Shown piece after piece: positions 9,185-17,213 of a stretch of 26,112 nt of DNA. Within the stretch, counting starts at the first letter, position 1; each line of letters begins with the position of its first letter. The notes below the pieces were generated by a model. The model ran no database searches, had not been told where the DNA came from, and saw only the letters and a list, made by a program, of their open reading frames with translations. The position numbers and the translations under genes are program-made. Source of the DNA: Gemmatimonadales bacterium (lineage in GTDB: Bacteria; Gemmatimonadota; Gemmatimonadetes; Gemmatimonadales; GWC2-71-9); the NCBI GenBank assembly GCA_013812695.1, contig JACCSZ010000428.1, positions 1 to 26,112 of the forward strand. The letters are read 5' to 3'.

Positions 9185-10443
9185 CGCCGGGACGCCCGAC
9201 GACCGTCGTGAGCCGTATGGCCGAGGGCGTGACCATCGCGCTGGATTCCGTGCGGGCCAACAAGGTGCGCGCGGCGCTGACCGTGCTGGGCGTCGCCATC
9301 GGCGTCACGGTGGTGATCGCGATGGGCTCGGCCATCACCGGGATCAACCGGAGCATCACGGGGATCCTCGAGTCGGCCGGCCCCAAGACCTTCTTCGTGC
9401 AGCGGTACTTCAACGGCGACCTCGTCGTCGACGACGGATCCGACGAGATGTCGCCGTGGCGGCGCATGCCGTACGTCACGACGGCGGAGGCGGAGCTGAT
9501 CCGCGCGCTGCCGTCGGTGCGCGGGGTCAACATCGGCGAATACACCAACGGCCCCGTCGGCTTCGAGGGAATCAACCTCGGCAGCGTCAGCATCGCGGGG
9601 TTCAGCCCCACCTACATCCAGGTCAACGGGGGCGACATCATCGCCGGCCGAAGCTTCACGCCGGTGGAGTTCGCGTCGGCGGCGCACGTGGCCGTCATCA
9701 ACGACAAGCTGGCGCAGTCGCTCTTTCCCGGGCGAGACCCGATCGGCAAGCGGATCAAGATCTTCGGCGTGCCGTTCCGGGTGATCGGCCTTCACGCGGA
9801 GGCGGCTTCGCTGTTCAGCAATGCCGACGACCCCCGCCTGGCCATCCCGCACACCGTCTTCACCAAGGTCGCCGAGTACGAGCGCGGGTGGATGGAGATC
9901 GCGGTGGTTCCGACCGAAACGGCCACCACGTTCGAGGCGCAGGACGAGGTGACCGCCGCCCTGCGGAGCGCCCGCGGCCTCAAGCCGGCCGATCCGAACA
10001 ACTTCGCGATCGTGACGCAAGACCGCGTGCTCGAGGCGTTCAACAAAATCACCGCGGGCTTCTTCGTGATGATGATCGCGTTGTCGAGTGTGGCGCTGAT
10101 GGTGGGCGGCGTCGGCGTCGTGGCGATCATGATGATCTCGGTCACCGAGCGGACGCGTGAGATCGGGGTCCGCAAAGCGCTCGGCGCCACCCGGGGCGAG
10201 ATCATGTTCCAGTTCCTGGTCGAAGCCGCGACCCTGACCCTGATCGGCTGCCTGATCGGCATGGCGCTCGGGGCGCTGGTGGCCTGGGCCGTCCGCACGT
10301 TCACTCCGATCCCGGCCACGGTGCCGCTGGCATCGGTCATCGCCGCGGTGATCGCGTCGATCCTGACCGGTGTGCTGTTCGGCCTGTATCCGGCCAGCAA
10401 AGCGTCGCGGCTGGACCCGGTGGAAGCCCTCAGGTACGAGTAG
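9181..10443 (+). CDS. MacB/FtsX-type permease, first pair, type B (B1)
   Basis: The protein has 420 residues from the ATG at 9181, which overlaps the A1 stop by 4 nt. The reading frame is open back to about 8191, but that part lies over A1 and shows no family similarity. Near the N-terminus is GVTIALDSVRANKVRAALTV, then the first helix and the periplasmic MacB core. The FtsX helices carry ALSSVALMVGGVGVVAIMM, and the coupling segment is TERTREIGVRKALGATRGEI. It matches the permease at 11743-12993 much better than A1: both share SSVAL, ALGATR, (F/W)QFLVEAATLTLIG and the ending LYPA(S/N)(K/R)A(S/A)R(L/M)DPVEAL. It therefore looks like the second half of a heterodimer whose first half is A1. A 48-nt gap follows before the next permease. 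Confidence 0.93.
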
Positions 10444-10479
10444 GTCTCAGCCGCCAGTACGCGATGCCGGGGCTGCGCC

Positions 10480-10485
10480 TATCTT
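10480..10485 (+). promoter_or_regulatory. Candidate -10 element for the second permease pair (leaderless start)
   Basis: The hexamer TATCTT ends 6 nt before the ATG at 10492. A transcript started at the normal distance from it would begin at or next to the start codon. No Shine-Dalgarno sequence is present before that ATG. The -35 region (about 10457-10462) does not match the consensus. It lies in the only true gap (48 nt) within the permease run, so the second pair may also be transcribed on its own. Confidence 0.4.
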
Positions 10486-10491
10486 CCCCTC

Positions 10492-11736
10492 ATGTCCTTC
10501 ATCGAGGCCATTCGCCTGGCGCTCCAGGCTATCTGGGGCGCCAAGCTGCGCTCGTTCTTCACGCTGCTCGGCATCATCGTCTCCGTCGGCTTCCTGGTCG
10601 TCGTCGTGGCCGTGATCCAGGGAATGAACGCGTACGTCAAGGAAAATCTGACCGGGGCGATGATCGGGACGAACGCCTTCCAGGTGCGGCGCTCGCCGAT
10701 ATCCGTGGGGCTGATGGACGACGACCAGGTCCGGGCGATCGCCAAGCGCCCGCTGATCTCGGCGGCCGACGCCGAGGCGGTCCGGCTGGCGCTGCCCGAG
10801 GCCGAGGCGGTCTCGCTCCAATCGGGGTGGCCCACGCCGATCAGCGACGTCTCGTATCGGGACCGGACGGTGGGCAACGTCCTGATCTTCGGCGTCACCC
10901 CGCCCTACCAGATCGTCCAGGACTACGAGATCCTCGCCGGCGTGCCGCTCACCGAGCCGGACGTCCGCGAACGGCGGCCGGTGACGGTCATCGGCCACGA
11001 GATCGCCGAGAAGCTGTTCGTCCGTCCGGCCGCGGCCGTGGGACGGAAGATCCGGATCTCGGGGCGGGAGACGATGATCACGGGCGTCATCGCGAAGAAG
11101 GGACGGGTGCTCGGGCAGTCGTTCGACGCCTTCCTGCTCCTGCCGTTCACCACGTTCGAATCGTTCTACGGGCGGCGGAAAACCACCGTCGTGTCGGTGA
11201 AGATGGCCAGCGCGGAGGCGATAGACCCGGCCATGGTGCGCGCCGAGGAGGCCATGCGCATCGCGCATCGGCTCCGGCCGGGCGATGAGAACGACTTCAC
11301 GGTCGACAAGGCCGACGCCCTCGTGGCGTTCTGGCGGCAGCTCACCCGGGTCCTCTTCACCGCGATCCCGGCCGTCGTGTGCATCGGGATCGTGGTGGGC
11401 GGCATCGTGATCATGAACATCATGCTGATGAGCGTGACGGAACGCACCGCCGAGATCGGGCTCCGGAAGTCGCTCGGCGCCACGCGAGCCGACATCCGAC
11501 GGCAGTTCCTGATCGAGGCCATCGTGCTCTCGACCTTCGGCGGCCTCCAGGGCGTGTTGGCCGGGTGGGGGCTGGCGACGGCGGTGTCGGCGTTCACGCC
11601 GCTCCCGGCGCGGATCACACTCTGGTCCGTGGCCCTCGCACTGGCGCTGGGCGGGAGCGCCGGCATCGTCTTCGGCGTGTTTCCCGCCTCGCGGGCCGCC
11701 CGGCTCGATCCGATCACCGCGCTCCGCGCCGAATAG
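10492..11736 (+). CDS. MacB/FtsX-type permease, second pair, type A (A2)
   Basis: The protein has 414 residues and the same architecture as A1: a short amphipathic start (MSFIEAIRLALQAIWGAKLR), first helix FFTLLGIIVSVGFLVVVVAV, a periplasmic core of about 230 residues, then three FtsX helices with VVGGIVIMNIMLM. The coupling segment is TERTAEIGLRKSLGATRADI. The C-terminus ends FPASRAARLDPITALRAE. It is a diverged copy of the gene at 7943-9184. No ribosome site precedes the ATG; the sequence CTATCTTCCCCTC instead resembles a -10 element directly before the start codon. Its stop is 6 nt from the GTG start of the next permease. Confidence 0.93.
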   Translation: MSFIEAIRLALQAIWGAKLRSFFTLLGIIVSVGFLVVVVAVIQGMNAYVKENLTGAMIGTNAFQVRRSPISVGLMDDDQVRAIAKRPLISAADAEAVRLALPEAEAVSLQSGWPTPISDVSYRDRTVGNVLIFGVTPPYQIVQDYEILAGVPLTEPDVRERRPVTVIGHEIAEKLFVRPAAAVGRKIRISGRETMITGVIAKKGRVLGQSFDAFLLLPFTTFESFYGRRKTTVVSVKMASAEAIDPAMVRAEEAMRIAHRLRPGDENDFTVDKADALVAFWRQLTRVLFTAIPAVVCIGIVVGGIVIMNIMLMSVTERTAEIGLRKSLGATRADIRRQFLIEAIVLSTFGGLQGVLAGWGLATAVSAFTPLPARITLWSVALALALGGSAGIVFGVFPASRAARLDPITALRAE

Positions 11737-11742
11737 CTGCGA

Positions 11743-12993
11743 GTGTTCCCTCGCCTGGGCGTTCGGAACTTGGGCGAAGGGGTGACGATCGCCTTCGATT
11801 CGCTCCGCGCCAACAAGCTCCGCTCGGGACTGACGATTCTCGGCGTGGTCATCGGCGTCACCACGGTGATGGCGATCGCCTCCATGGTCCAGGGCATCCG
11901 GACCCAGATTTTCAACGCGATCGAGACGGCGGGCCCGTCGGTCTTCTACATCGTTCGATTCTTCTCGCAGACGCCCGTCAACCCGGATCGCCTGCCGTAC
12001 GAGGTGCGGATCCGTCCCGTGCTGAGCGGCGCTGACGTCGCCGCGGTGGCGCGCGTCCCGCAGATCGCGTACGCGGGGACCTGGGTGCAACTGTTCCAGC
12101 GAATGGAATACCAGGGCAACCGCACGCAGACGATCACGGTGTTCGGGGCCGACGATCACTACATGGACATCCAGGGCGGCACGCTGCTCCGCGGGCGATT
12201 CTTCACCAAGGGCGAGCTGAGCGGCGACGAGGTCATGGTGATCGAGACGGACGTGGCGGACCGGCTGTTCGGCAAGCTCGACCCGCTCGGCCGCCACGTC
12301 CGGGTGGGATCGACGGCGCTCCGGGTCGTCGGCGTGTACCAGAAGCCGGACAATATCTTCGAGCCCCCCGGCCAGGAGATCGGCGGGGTGCTCCCGTTCG
12401 AGACGGCGCGCCAGCACTACCGCTACGACGAGACCAACAACCTGTTCATCGCGGTCCGGCCGCGGCCGGGACACGATCCGGCGGTGATTCGTGATCTGGC
12501 CACCGTGGCGCTCCGCCGCACGCGCAATCTGCGGCCGGGAATGCCCAACACCTTCGACCTGATCACGCAGGACCAGATTCTCGACGTGGTCGGCAAGTTC
12601 ACGACTTACTTTTTCGTGGCCATGGTCTCACTGTCGAGCGTGGCGCTGCTGGTCGGCGGGATCGGCGTCATGGCGATCATGATGGTGTCGGTGACCGATC
12701 GGACTCGCGAAATCGGGCTGCGCAAGGCGCTCGGCGCGACCCGCCGAGAGATCCTGTGGCAGTTCCTGGTCGAGGCGGCCACGCTGACCCTCATCGGCGG
12801 ACTGTTCGGCATCGTGTTCGGGCTCGGCGCGGGCGAGCTGATGAAGGCCGCGCTCGAGCTGCGGTCGGGCGTGCCGCTCTGGAGCGCCGTGCTGGCCTGC
12901 GCGGTGAGCATCGGGATCGGGCTGGTGTTCGGCTTGTACCCGGCCAACCGGGCCGCGAGGATGGACCCGGTGGAGGCACTGCGGCACGAGTAG
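11743..12993 (+). CDS. MacB/FtsX-type permease, second pair, type B (B2)
   Basis: The protein has 416 residues from a GTG start, 6 nt after the A2 stop and without a ribosome site, so translation probably depends on coupling. The N-terminus contains GEGVTIAFDSLRANKLRSGL, nearly the same block as in B1. A first helix, a periplasmic core and three FtsX helices (SSVALLVGGIGVMAIMMVSV) follow. The coupling segment is TDRTREIGLRKALGATRREI and the C-terminus is YPANRAARMDPVEALRHE. It is the diverged copy of the gene at 9181-10443. It is the last gene of the efflux operon; the convergent gene at 13007-13606 ends 13 nt away, and no terminator hairpin with a T-run is visible between them. Confidence 0.93.
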   Translation: MFPRLGVRNLGEGVTIAFDSLRANKLRSGLTILGVVIGVTTVMAIASMVQGIRTQIFNAIETAGPSVFYIVRFFSQTPVNPDRLPYEVRIRPVLSGADVAAVARVPQIAYAGTWVQLFQRMEYQGNRTQTITVFGADDHYMDIQGGTLLRGRFFTKGELSGDEVMVIETDVADRLFGKLDPLGRHVRVGSTALRVVGVYQKPDNIFEPPGQEIGGVLPFETARQHYRYDETNNLFIAVRPRPGHDPAVIRDLATVALRRTRNLRPGMPNTFDLITQDQILDVVGKFTTYFFVAMVSLSSVALLVGGIGVMAIMMVSVTDRTREIGLRKALGATRREILWQFLVEAATLTLIGGLFGIVFGLGAGELMKAALELRSGVPLWSAVLACAVSIGIGLVFGLYPANRAARMDPVEALRHE

Positions 12994-13006
12994 GGCGATC
13001 GTCTCG

Positions 13007-13606
13007 TCAGGACCCCCGCGCCTGCTGCCCTCCCGACCGCTCCTTGACCGTCCGCGCCACCCGCTCCGCGAAGATCCGGACGCCCGCCCTGACCCTCGGC
13101 TCGACGTCGCCCTTGAGCTCGGTCGAGTCGTCCATGATGATCTCGTTCGTCCGCACGTTCACGAGCTGCCCCGTCAGGAGCCAGATGAGATTGCTGGTCT
13201 TGCTCAGCTTGGCCATGACCACCCACCCGGCGCCAAGATCGCTGGCCACGGCCTTGGCGCAGGCCACGATGACGTTGCACGCCTTGTCGCCTGCGGTCGC
13301 GCGGATCGCAGGGGCGTGTGCTCGCGTGGCGATAGCCGTCGTGTCGGCCAGGGCCGGCCCGAGCAGCTCGGCGAGCTTGCCGCGGAGCACGCTCGTGGCG
13401 AGCGCCGCGTGGGCGGTGTCGGTGGCCTCCTGGACGTTGGCACCGGCGGTGTAGAGCGCGACATCGAGCACGGCGACCGACCCGCCAGGCAGAGTCGATG
13501 TTGGAGCGGCGGACTGTGCCGCGAGCGGGATGAAGGGTAGCGAAGCGGCCAGCAAGGCCGCGCAGAGTGCGAACGAGGCGGTGGGGGAGTACACGATCGG
13601 CTCCAT
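13007..13606 (-). CDS. Exported DUF2380-like protein
   Basis: The protein has 199 residues from the ATG at 13606. The frame is open further upstream, but there it runs antisense to bshB1 and has no coding character. Residues 10-31 form a signal peptide (SFALCAALLAASLPFIPLAA), so the product is periplasmic. The mature domain starts with VAVLDVALYTAG, contains two cysteines (NVIVACAKAVASDLGAGWVVMA preceded by ACKDG read in reverse as GDKACN) and the block NLIWLLTGQLVNVRTNEI. A strand of the form 'regulate own level, report name and value' like this resembles the uncharacterised DUF2380/DUF3280 exported proteins, whose function is unknown. The match is by recollection of the pattern, not by search. 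It is divergent from bshB1 (141 nt apart) and convergent with the efflux operon. No good ribosome site is seen. Confidence 0.75.
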   Translation of the reverse strand: MEPIVYSPTASFALCAALLAASLPFIPLAAQSAAPTSTLPGGSVAVLDVALYTAGANVQEATDTAHAALATSVLRGKLAELLGPALADTTAIATRAHAPAIRATAGDKACNVIVACAKAVASDLGAGWVVMAKLSKTSNLIWLLTGQLVNVRTNEIIMDDSTELKGDVEPRVRAGVRIFAERVARTVKERSGGQQARGS

Positions 13607-13747
13607 GGCACAGGTTGAGTGAGATCTTCCCGAATCATGGCGTGAAGCCCCCGCCAGTGCAATCGCCGGACCGTGGCGGTCGCCGCCGCCTCGGGGATAT
13701 TCTTGGCTCCGAAGCGCCCCTGCACCGACCCGACCCACGGAGCCCCC

Positions 13748-14464
13748 ATGCCCGTCGATCTCCTGGCCATCGCCGCCCACCGCGACGACGTCGAGCTCAC
13801 CTGCGCGGGCGCCCTCGTGCGTGCCGCGGAGGCCGGGCATCGCACGGGGATCCTGGACCTGAGCGCCGGCGAGACCGGCACGCGAGGGAGCGCCGAGCTT
13901 CGGGCACAGGAGGCCGAGCGGGCGACGGCGATCCTCGGAGTCTCCGAGCGCCGGAACGCGGGACTGCCCGACGCGCACCTGGAGAACAACGAACGGACGC
14001 GCTGTTTGATCGTCGAGCAGATCCGGCACTTCGCGCCGCGGGTCGTCATCCTCCCCTTCCCGGTCGGTCGGCACCCCGACCATCGCATCGCGAGCGAGCT
14101 TGGCCGGGACGCGTGCTTCCTTGCGGGCCTGAGCAAATACAAGGCGGATGGGGCGCCGCACCGGCCGTTCAAGATCCTGTACGCGCTGTCCTATCGCGAA
14201 GACCCGATCAAGCCCACATTCGTGGTGGACATCAGCCCGCACTTCGAGCGCAAGCTGGCGGCGATCCGCTGCTATGGCAGCCAATTCGACGGCGCCACGG
14301 CCGCCGGAGAGATCTTTCCCACCGGCCAGGAGCTCTACTCGCTCGTCGAGACCCAGAACGCCCACTACGGCTCCTTGATCCGAGCCCGCTACGGCGAGCC
14401 GTTCTTCACGCACGAGACCATGGTCGTGGACGACGTCGTGGCGCTCGGCGTGCAAAGCATGTAG
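13748..14464 (+). CDS. bshB1: BshB1-type N-acetylglucosaminyl-malate deacetylase (bacillithiol synthesis)
   Basis: This is a 238-residue PIG-L/LmbE-superfamily zinc deacetylase. BshB1 removes the acetyl group from GlcNAc-malate, the second step of bacillithiol synthesis, in the cytoplasm. The first metal motif is AHRDDVE at 10-16 (His11, Asp14), where the family usually has AHPDD; Asp13 would be the general base. HPDH at 109-112 supplies His112. BshB1-type features are LSAGETGTRGS at 38-48, RNAGLPDAHLENNE, and the C-terminal EPFFTHETMVVDD. Start choice: the ATG at 13748 has CGGAG 7 nt upstream and matches the family N-terminus; the frame is open earlier (13673) but has no similarity there. 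It lies 19 nt before a cysteine desulfurase gene. No bshA or bshC is in the window. Confidence is high for the deacetylase and moderate for the exact substrate. Confidence 0.87.
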   Translation: MPVDLLAIAAHRDDVELTCAGALVRAAEAGHRTGILDLSAGETGTRGSAELRAQEAERATAILGVSERRNAGLPDAHLENNERTRCLIVEQIRHFAPRVVILPFPVGRHPDHRIASELGRDACFLAGLSKYKADGAPHRPFKILYALSYREDPIKPTFVVDISPHFERKLAAIRCYGSQFDGATAAGEIFPTGQELYSLVETQNAHYGSLIRARYGEPFFTHETMVVDDVVALGVQSM

Positions 14465-14472
14465 CCCGCGGG

Positions 14473-14478
14473 TATTTT
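14473..14478 (+). promoter_or_regulatory. Candidate -10 element before the cysteine desulfurase (leaderless start)
   Basis: The hexamer TATTTT lies 5 nt before the GTG at 14484, in the 19 nt between bshB1 and the desulfurase. There is no Shine-Dalgarno sequence. A weak -35-like GTGCAA is at 14450-14455 with a 17-nt spacer. Transcription from here would give an mRNA starting at or next to the start codon. Confidence 0.4.
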
Positions 14479-14483
14479 CCGTC

Positions 14484-15662
14484 GTGACCCGCCCTCCCGT
14501 CTATCTCGACCACGCCGCCACCACGCCGGTCCGCCCGGCCGTGCTCGAGGCCATGCTGCCGTACCTCACCGCGCAGGCCTTCGGCAACCCGTCGAGCGCT
14601 CACCGGTTCGGCCGCGCCGCACGCGCCGGGCTCGAACAGGCGCGGCGGGAGGTGGCGCAGGCCCTCGGGGCCGAGCCCAATCAGGTCGTCTTCACCTCGG
14701 GCGGCACGGAAGCGGACAACCTCGGCATCGTCGGCGCGGCGCTGGCGGCTCGCGAGCGCGGTGCCACCATGTGCGCCGTGGTTTCCGCCATCGAGCACAA
14801 GGCGATTCTCTCCGCGGCCCACGCCGTCTGTCACTTGGGCGGCCGGGAGGTCGTGCTGCCCGTCGACCAGCACGGCCGGCTGGAGCTCGACGCGCTCGAC
14901 CAGGCGCTCGCGGGGCGGCCCGCCGTCGTCAGCGTCATGTGGGTGAACAACGAGGTCGGCGTCGTACAGCCGATCGGTGAGATCGCCGGGCGCTGCGAGC
15001 AAGCCGGCGTGGCGTTTCACACCGACGCGGTCCAGGCATTCGGCAAGCTGCCCGTCGACCTCGCGACCCTGGCCTGCACGCTGGCGACGATCTCGGGACA
15101 CAAGATCGGCGCCCCCAAGGGCATCGGCGCGCTCGTCGTCCGGGACCGGAAGGCGATCGAGGCGATCATCCACGGCGGCGGCCAGCAGTACGGGCTCCGG
15201 CCCGGGACCGAGAACGTGGCCGGTGCGGTGGCGCTGGGCCGCGCCGCGGCGCTGGCGGCTGCCGAGCAAGGCACCGAGGCGGAGCGGCTCCGCGCGCTCA
15301 CGGACGAGCTGGCGGCCCGGCTCCGGGCCGGTGTGCCGGACCTGGTGATCAATGGCGAAGGCGCCGAGCGCGCGCCGCACGTGCTCAGCATATCGGTGCC
15401 CGGCGCGGACAGCGAGGCGCTCCTCATGCACCTGGACCTGGCGGGCGTGGCGGTGTCCAGCGGTTCGGCCTGCTCCACCGGCGCGGTCGAGCCGTCGCAC
15501 GTGCTCGTGGCCATGGGCGTCCCGCGCGACCTCGCCCTCGGTGCGATCCGTCTCAGCCTCGGCCGCGACAGCACGGCGGACGATGTCGCGCGCGCGGCCG
15601 AAGTGATGCCGTCGGTCGTGGCCAAGGTGCGCAAGCTGGCCGGGGTGCTCGGGCGTGCCTGA
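14484..15662 (+). CDS. Cysteine desulfurase (NifS/IscS family)
   Basis: This 392-residue, PLP-dependent class V aminotransferase fold enzyme converts cysteine to alanine and passes the sulfur as a persulfide. The N-terminus YLDHAATTPVRPAVLEAM is diagnostic. The PLP lysine is Lys207 in ISGHKIGAPKGIGAL, the ring-stacking His lies in SAIEHKAIL, and the persulfide-forming Cys is Cys330 in SSGSACSTGAVEPSHVL. The short, flexible active-site loop places it in group I (IscS/NifS) and not the SufS group. The start is a GTG without a ribosome site. The 3' end overlaps mnmA by 8 nt, which points to a role as the sulfur donor for tRNA thiolation, although general Fe-S supply is equally possible because no other desulfurase gene is visible here. 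Confidence 0.95.
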   Translation: MTRPPVYLDHAATTPVRPAVLEAMLPYLTAQAFGNPSSAHRFGRAARAGLEQARREVAQALGAEPNQVVFTSGGTEADNLGIVGAALAARERGATMCAVVSAIEHKAILSAAHAVCHLGGREVVLPVDQHGRLELDALDQALAGRPAVVSVMWVNNEVGVVQPIGEIAGRCEQAGVAFHTDAVQAFGKLPVDLATLACTLATISGHKIGAPKGIGALVVRDRKAIEAIIHGGGQQYGLRPGTENVAGAVALGRAAALAAAEQGTEAERLRALTDELAARLRAGVPDLVINGEGAERAPHVLSISVPGADSEALLMHLDLAGVAVSSGSACSTGAVEPSHVLVAMGVPRDLALGAIRLSLGRDSTADDVARAAEVMPSVVAKVRKLAGVLGRA

Positions 15663-16734
15663 CCGCGTCCTGGTCGCCATGTCGGGAGGCGTGGACAGCT
15701 CGGTGGCGGCGGCCCGGCTGGTCGAGCAAGGCTACGAGGTGGTCGGCGCCACCATGAAGCTGTTCTGCTACGGTGACGACGTGCCCGACCGGCCCTGCTG
15801 CTCGCTCGACTCGATCAACGACGCGCGGGACGTGGCGCACGCGCTGGGCATCGCGCACTACGTGCTCAACCTCGAGGATCGCTTCGATCTGCACGTCATC
15901 CAGAACTTCGTCAGCGAGTACAGCCGCGGGCGGACGCCGATCCCCTGCGTCCGCTGCAACTCGTTCACCAAGTTCCGTGACCTGCTGGCCCACGCCGACG
16001 CGCTCGACTGCCGGTACATCGCCACCGGGCACTACGCGGTGGCGCGAGACGGGGCGCTCTTCCGCGGTGACGACCCGCTCAAGGATCAGAGCTACTTCCT
16101 CTGGGGCATCGACCCCGCGGTGGTCGAGCGGATGCTGACGCCGGTCGGCCTGATTACCAAGGCGGAGACGCGGGCCATCGCGCGCCGGCTCGGCCTGGTG
16201 ACGGCCGACAAGCCCGAGTCGGTCGAGATCTGCTTCGTTCCGGACGACGACTACGTCGGCGTGCTCGAGCGCCACCTGCCGGCGGACGCGCCGGCACTTA
16301 GCCCCGGGCCGCTCGTCACCACCGCGGGGGAGCTGATCGGGGAGCATCGCGGTTACGCGCGCTACACGATCGGCCAGCGCAAGGGCCTGCCCGGCGGCGC
16401 GGCCGAGGCTCGCTATGTAATTGCGATCCGCCCCGAGCGCCGCGAAGTGGTGGTCGGCGGCGTCGAAGATCTGGCCGGGCACCGGGTGCGCCTGGACGAG
16501 GTCAACTGGCTGGCGGATCCGCTCGAGCCGGGTGGCGAATGCGAAGTGCAGATTCGCCACCGGTCGCGCGCGGTGCCCGCCACGGTCGTGAGCGCCGGCG
16601 GCGGGTCGCTCGACCTGGCGCTGGCCGTGCCAGTGCGGGCGATCACCCCCGGGCAATCGGGAGTGATGTATGGCGATGGCGGACGGGTGCTCGGCGGGGG
16701 GGTGATCGACGTGCCGGGAGACGGCGGAGCGTAG
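15655..16734 (+). CDS. mnmA: tRNA-specific 2-thiouridylase MnmA
   Basis: The 359-residue enzyme uses ATP and a relayed persulfide to thiolate U34 of tRNA-Lys, -Glu and -Gln. The pyrophosphatase loop is AMSGGVDSSVAA at residues 8-19. Catalytic Cys101 lies in IPCVRCNSFTKF and the persulfide partner Cys193 in ESVEICFVPDDDY, matching the Cys102/Cys199 pair of the E. coli enzyme. Other hallmarks are ATGHYA and KDQSYFLWGI, which contact tRNA and adenylate, and the C-terminal beta-barrel with YTIGQRKGLPGG. The GTG start lies 8 nt inside the end of the desulfurase gene. The N-terminal region also has CCSLDS near residue 43, a Cys pair seen in a subset of MnmA proteins. Translational coupling with the desulfurase suggests a dedicated sulfur relay. 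Confidence 0.96.
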   Translation: MPDRVLVAMSGGVDSSVAAARLVEQGYEVVGATMKLFCYGDDVPDRPCCSLDSINDARDVAHALGIAHYVLNLEDRFDLHVIQNFVSEYSRGRTPIPCVRCNSFTKFRDLLAHADALDCRYIATGHYAVARDGALFRGDDPLKDQSYFLWGIDPAVVERMLTPVGLITKAETRAIARRLGLVTADKPESVEICFVPDDDYVGVLERHLPADAPALSPGPLVTTAGELIGEHRGYARYTIGQRKGLPGGAAEARYVIAIRPERREVVVGGVEDLAGHRVRLDEVNWLADPLEPGGECEVQIRHRSRAVPATVVSAGGGSLDLALAVPVRAITPGQSGVMYGDGGRVLGGGVIDVPGDGGA

Positions 16735-16767
16735 CCCGAACACCCCAGGCGTATCCGGGAACCCTCG

Positions 16768-17145
16768 ATGCGAAGCCTCCTCCTCCACTGGCTCTCCAAC
16801 GCCCTCGCGCTCTGGATCGCGGCCTTCGTCGTCCCGGGCTTAGCCTTTTCCGGCGGTCCGGTTCGCCTGCTCATCGTCGCAGCCATCTTCGGCGTGGTGA
16901 ACAGCCTGCTGCGGCCACTGCTGACCGTGCTGACGTGCCCGTTGATCGTACTGACGCTCGGCCTCTTCACGCTGGTGCTCAACGCGGTCATGGTCCTGGT
17001 CACCGGCTGGCTCTCCGAGCGATGGGATCTCGGCTTCGCCGTGGCGGGCTTCTGGCCCGCGTTCTGGGGTGGTCTCGTCGTGGGGCTTGCAAGCCTGGCG
17101 CTGACCGCGGTCCTTCCCAAGTCCGAGCGCCGAGCCACTGAATAG
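16768..17145 (+). CDS. Phage holin family 4-type (YvlD-like) membrane protein
   Basis: This 125-residue protein is almost wholly membrane-embedded, with four helices near residues 9-26, 30-47, 50-75 and 85-112. The pattern VVNSLLRPLLTVLTCPL followed by TLGLFTLVLNAVMVL is the hallmark of the PF04020/YvlD family, named for holins but found on chromosomes as an uncharacterised housekeeping membrane protein. There are no lysis or phage genes nearby, so a phage origin is unlikely. It follows mnmA after 33 nt and precedes ppk1 by 68 nt. No ribosome site is obvious before the ATG. Confidence 0.88.
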   Translation: MRSLLLHWLSNALALWIAAFVVPGLAFSGGPVRLLIVAAIFGVVNSLLRPLLTVLTCPLIVLTLGLFTLVLNAVMVLVTGWLSERWDLGFAVAGFWPAFWGGLVVGLASLALTAVLPKSERRATE

Positions 17146-17201
17146 GCGGGAATCGTGTTACCGCGCCGTTACAGTTTGTTCCCCGCTCTCGCTCGGCCCT
17201 C

Positions 17202-17207
17202 TACATT
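17202..17207 (+). promoter_or_regulatory. Candidate -10 element before ppk1 (leaderless start)
   Basis: The hexamer TACATT ends 6 nt before the GTG at 17214, and no Shine-Dalgarno site precedes the start. A possible -35 (TTGTTC, 17176-17181) is 20 nt upstream, longer than ideal. As at 10480 and 14473, the position would place the transcript start at or next to the start codon. Confidence 0.4.
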
Positions 17208-17213
17208 GCGACC

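Noticed and set aside
10447..12474. 675-codon minus-strand open frame
   Set aside because: Antisense to two permease genes; Asp/Arg/His-rich shadow without domains.
12994..13006. Terminator between the efflux operon and the convergent gene
   Set aside because: Only 13 nt, with no hairpin and no T-run.
16768..17145. Phage remnant suggested by the holin-like family name
   Set aside because: The family is common on chromosomes as YvlD-like membrane proteins and no other phage gene is present.
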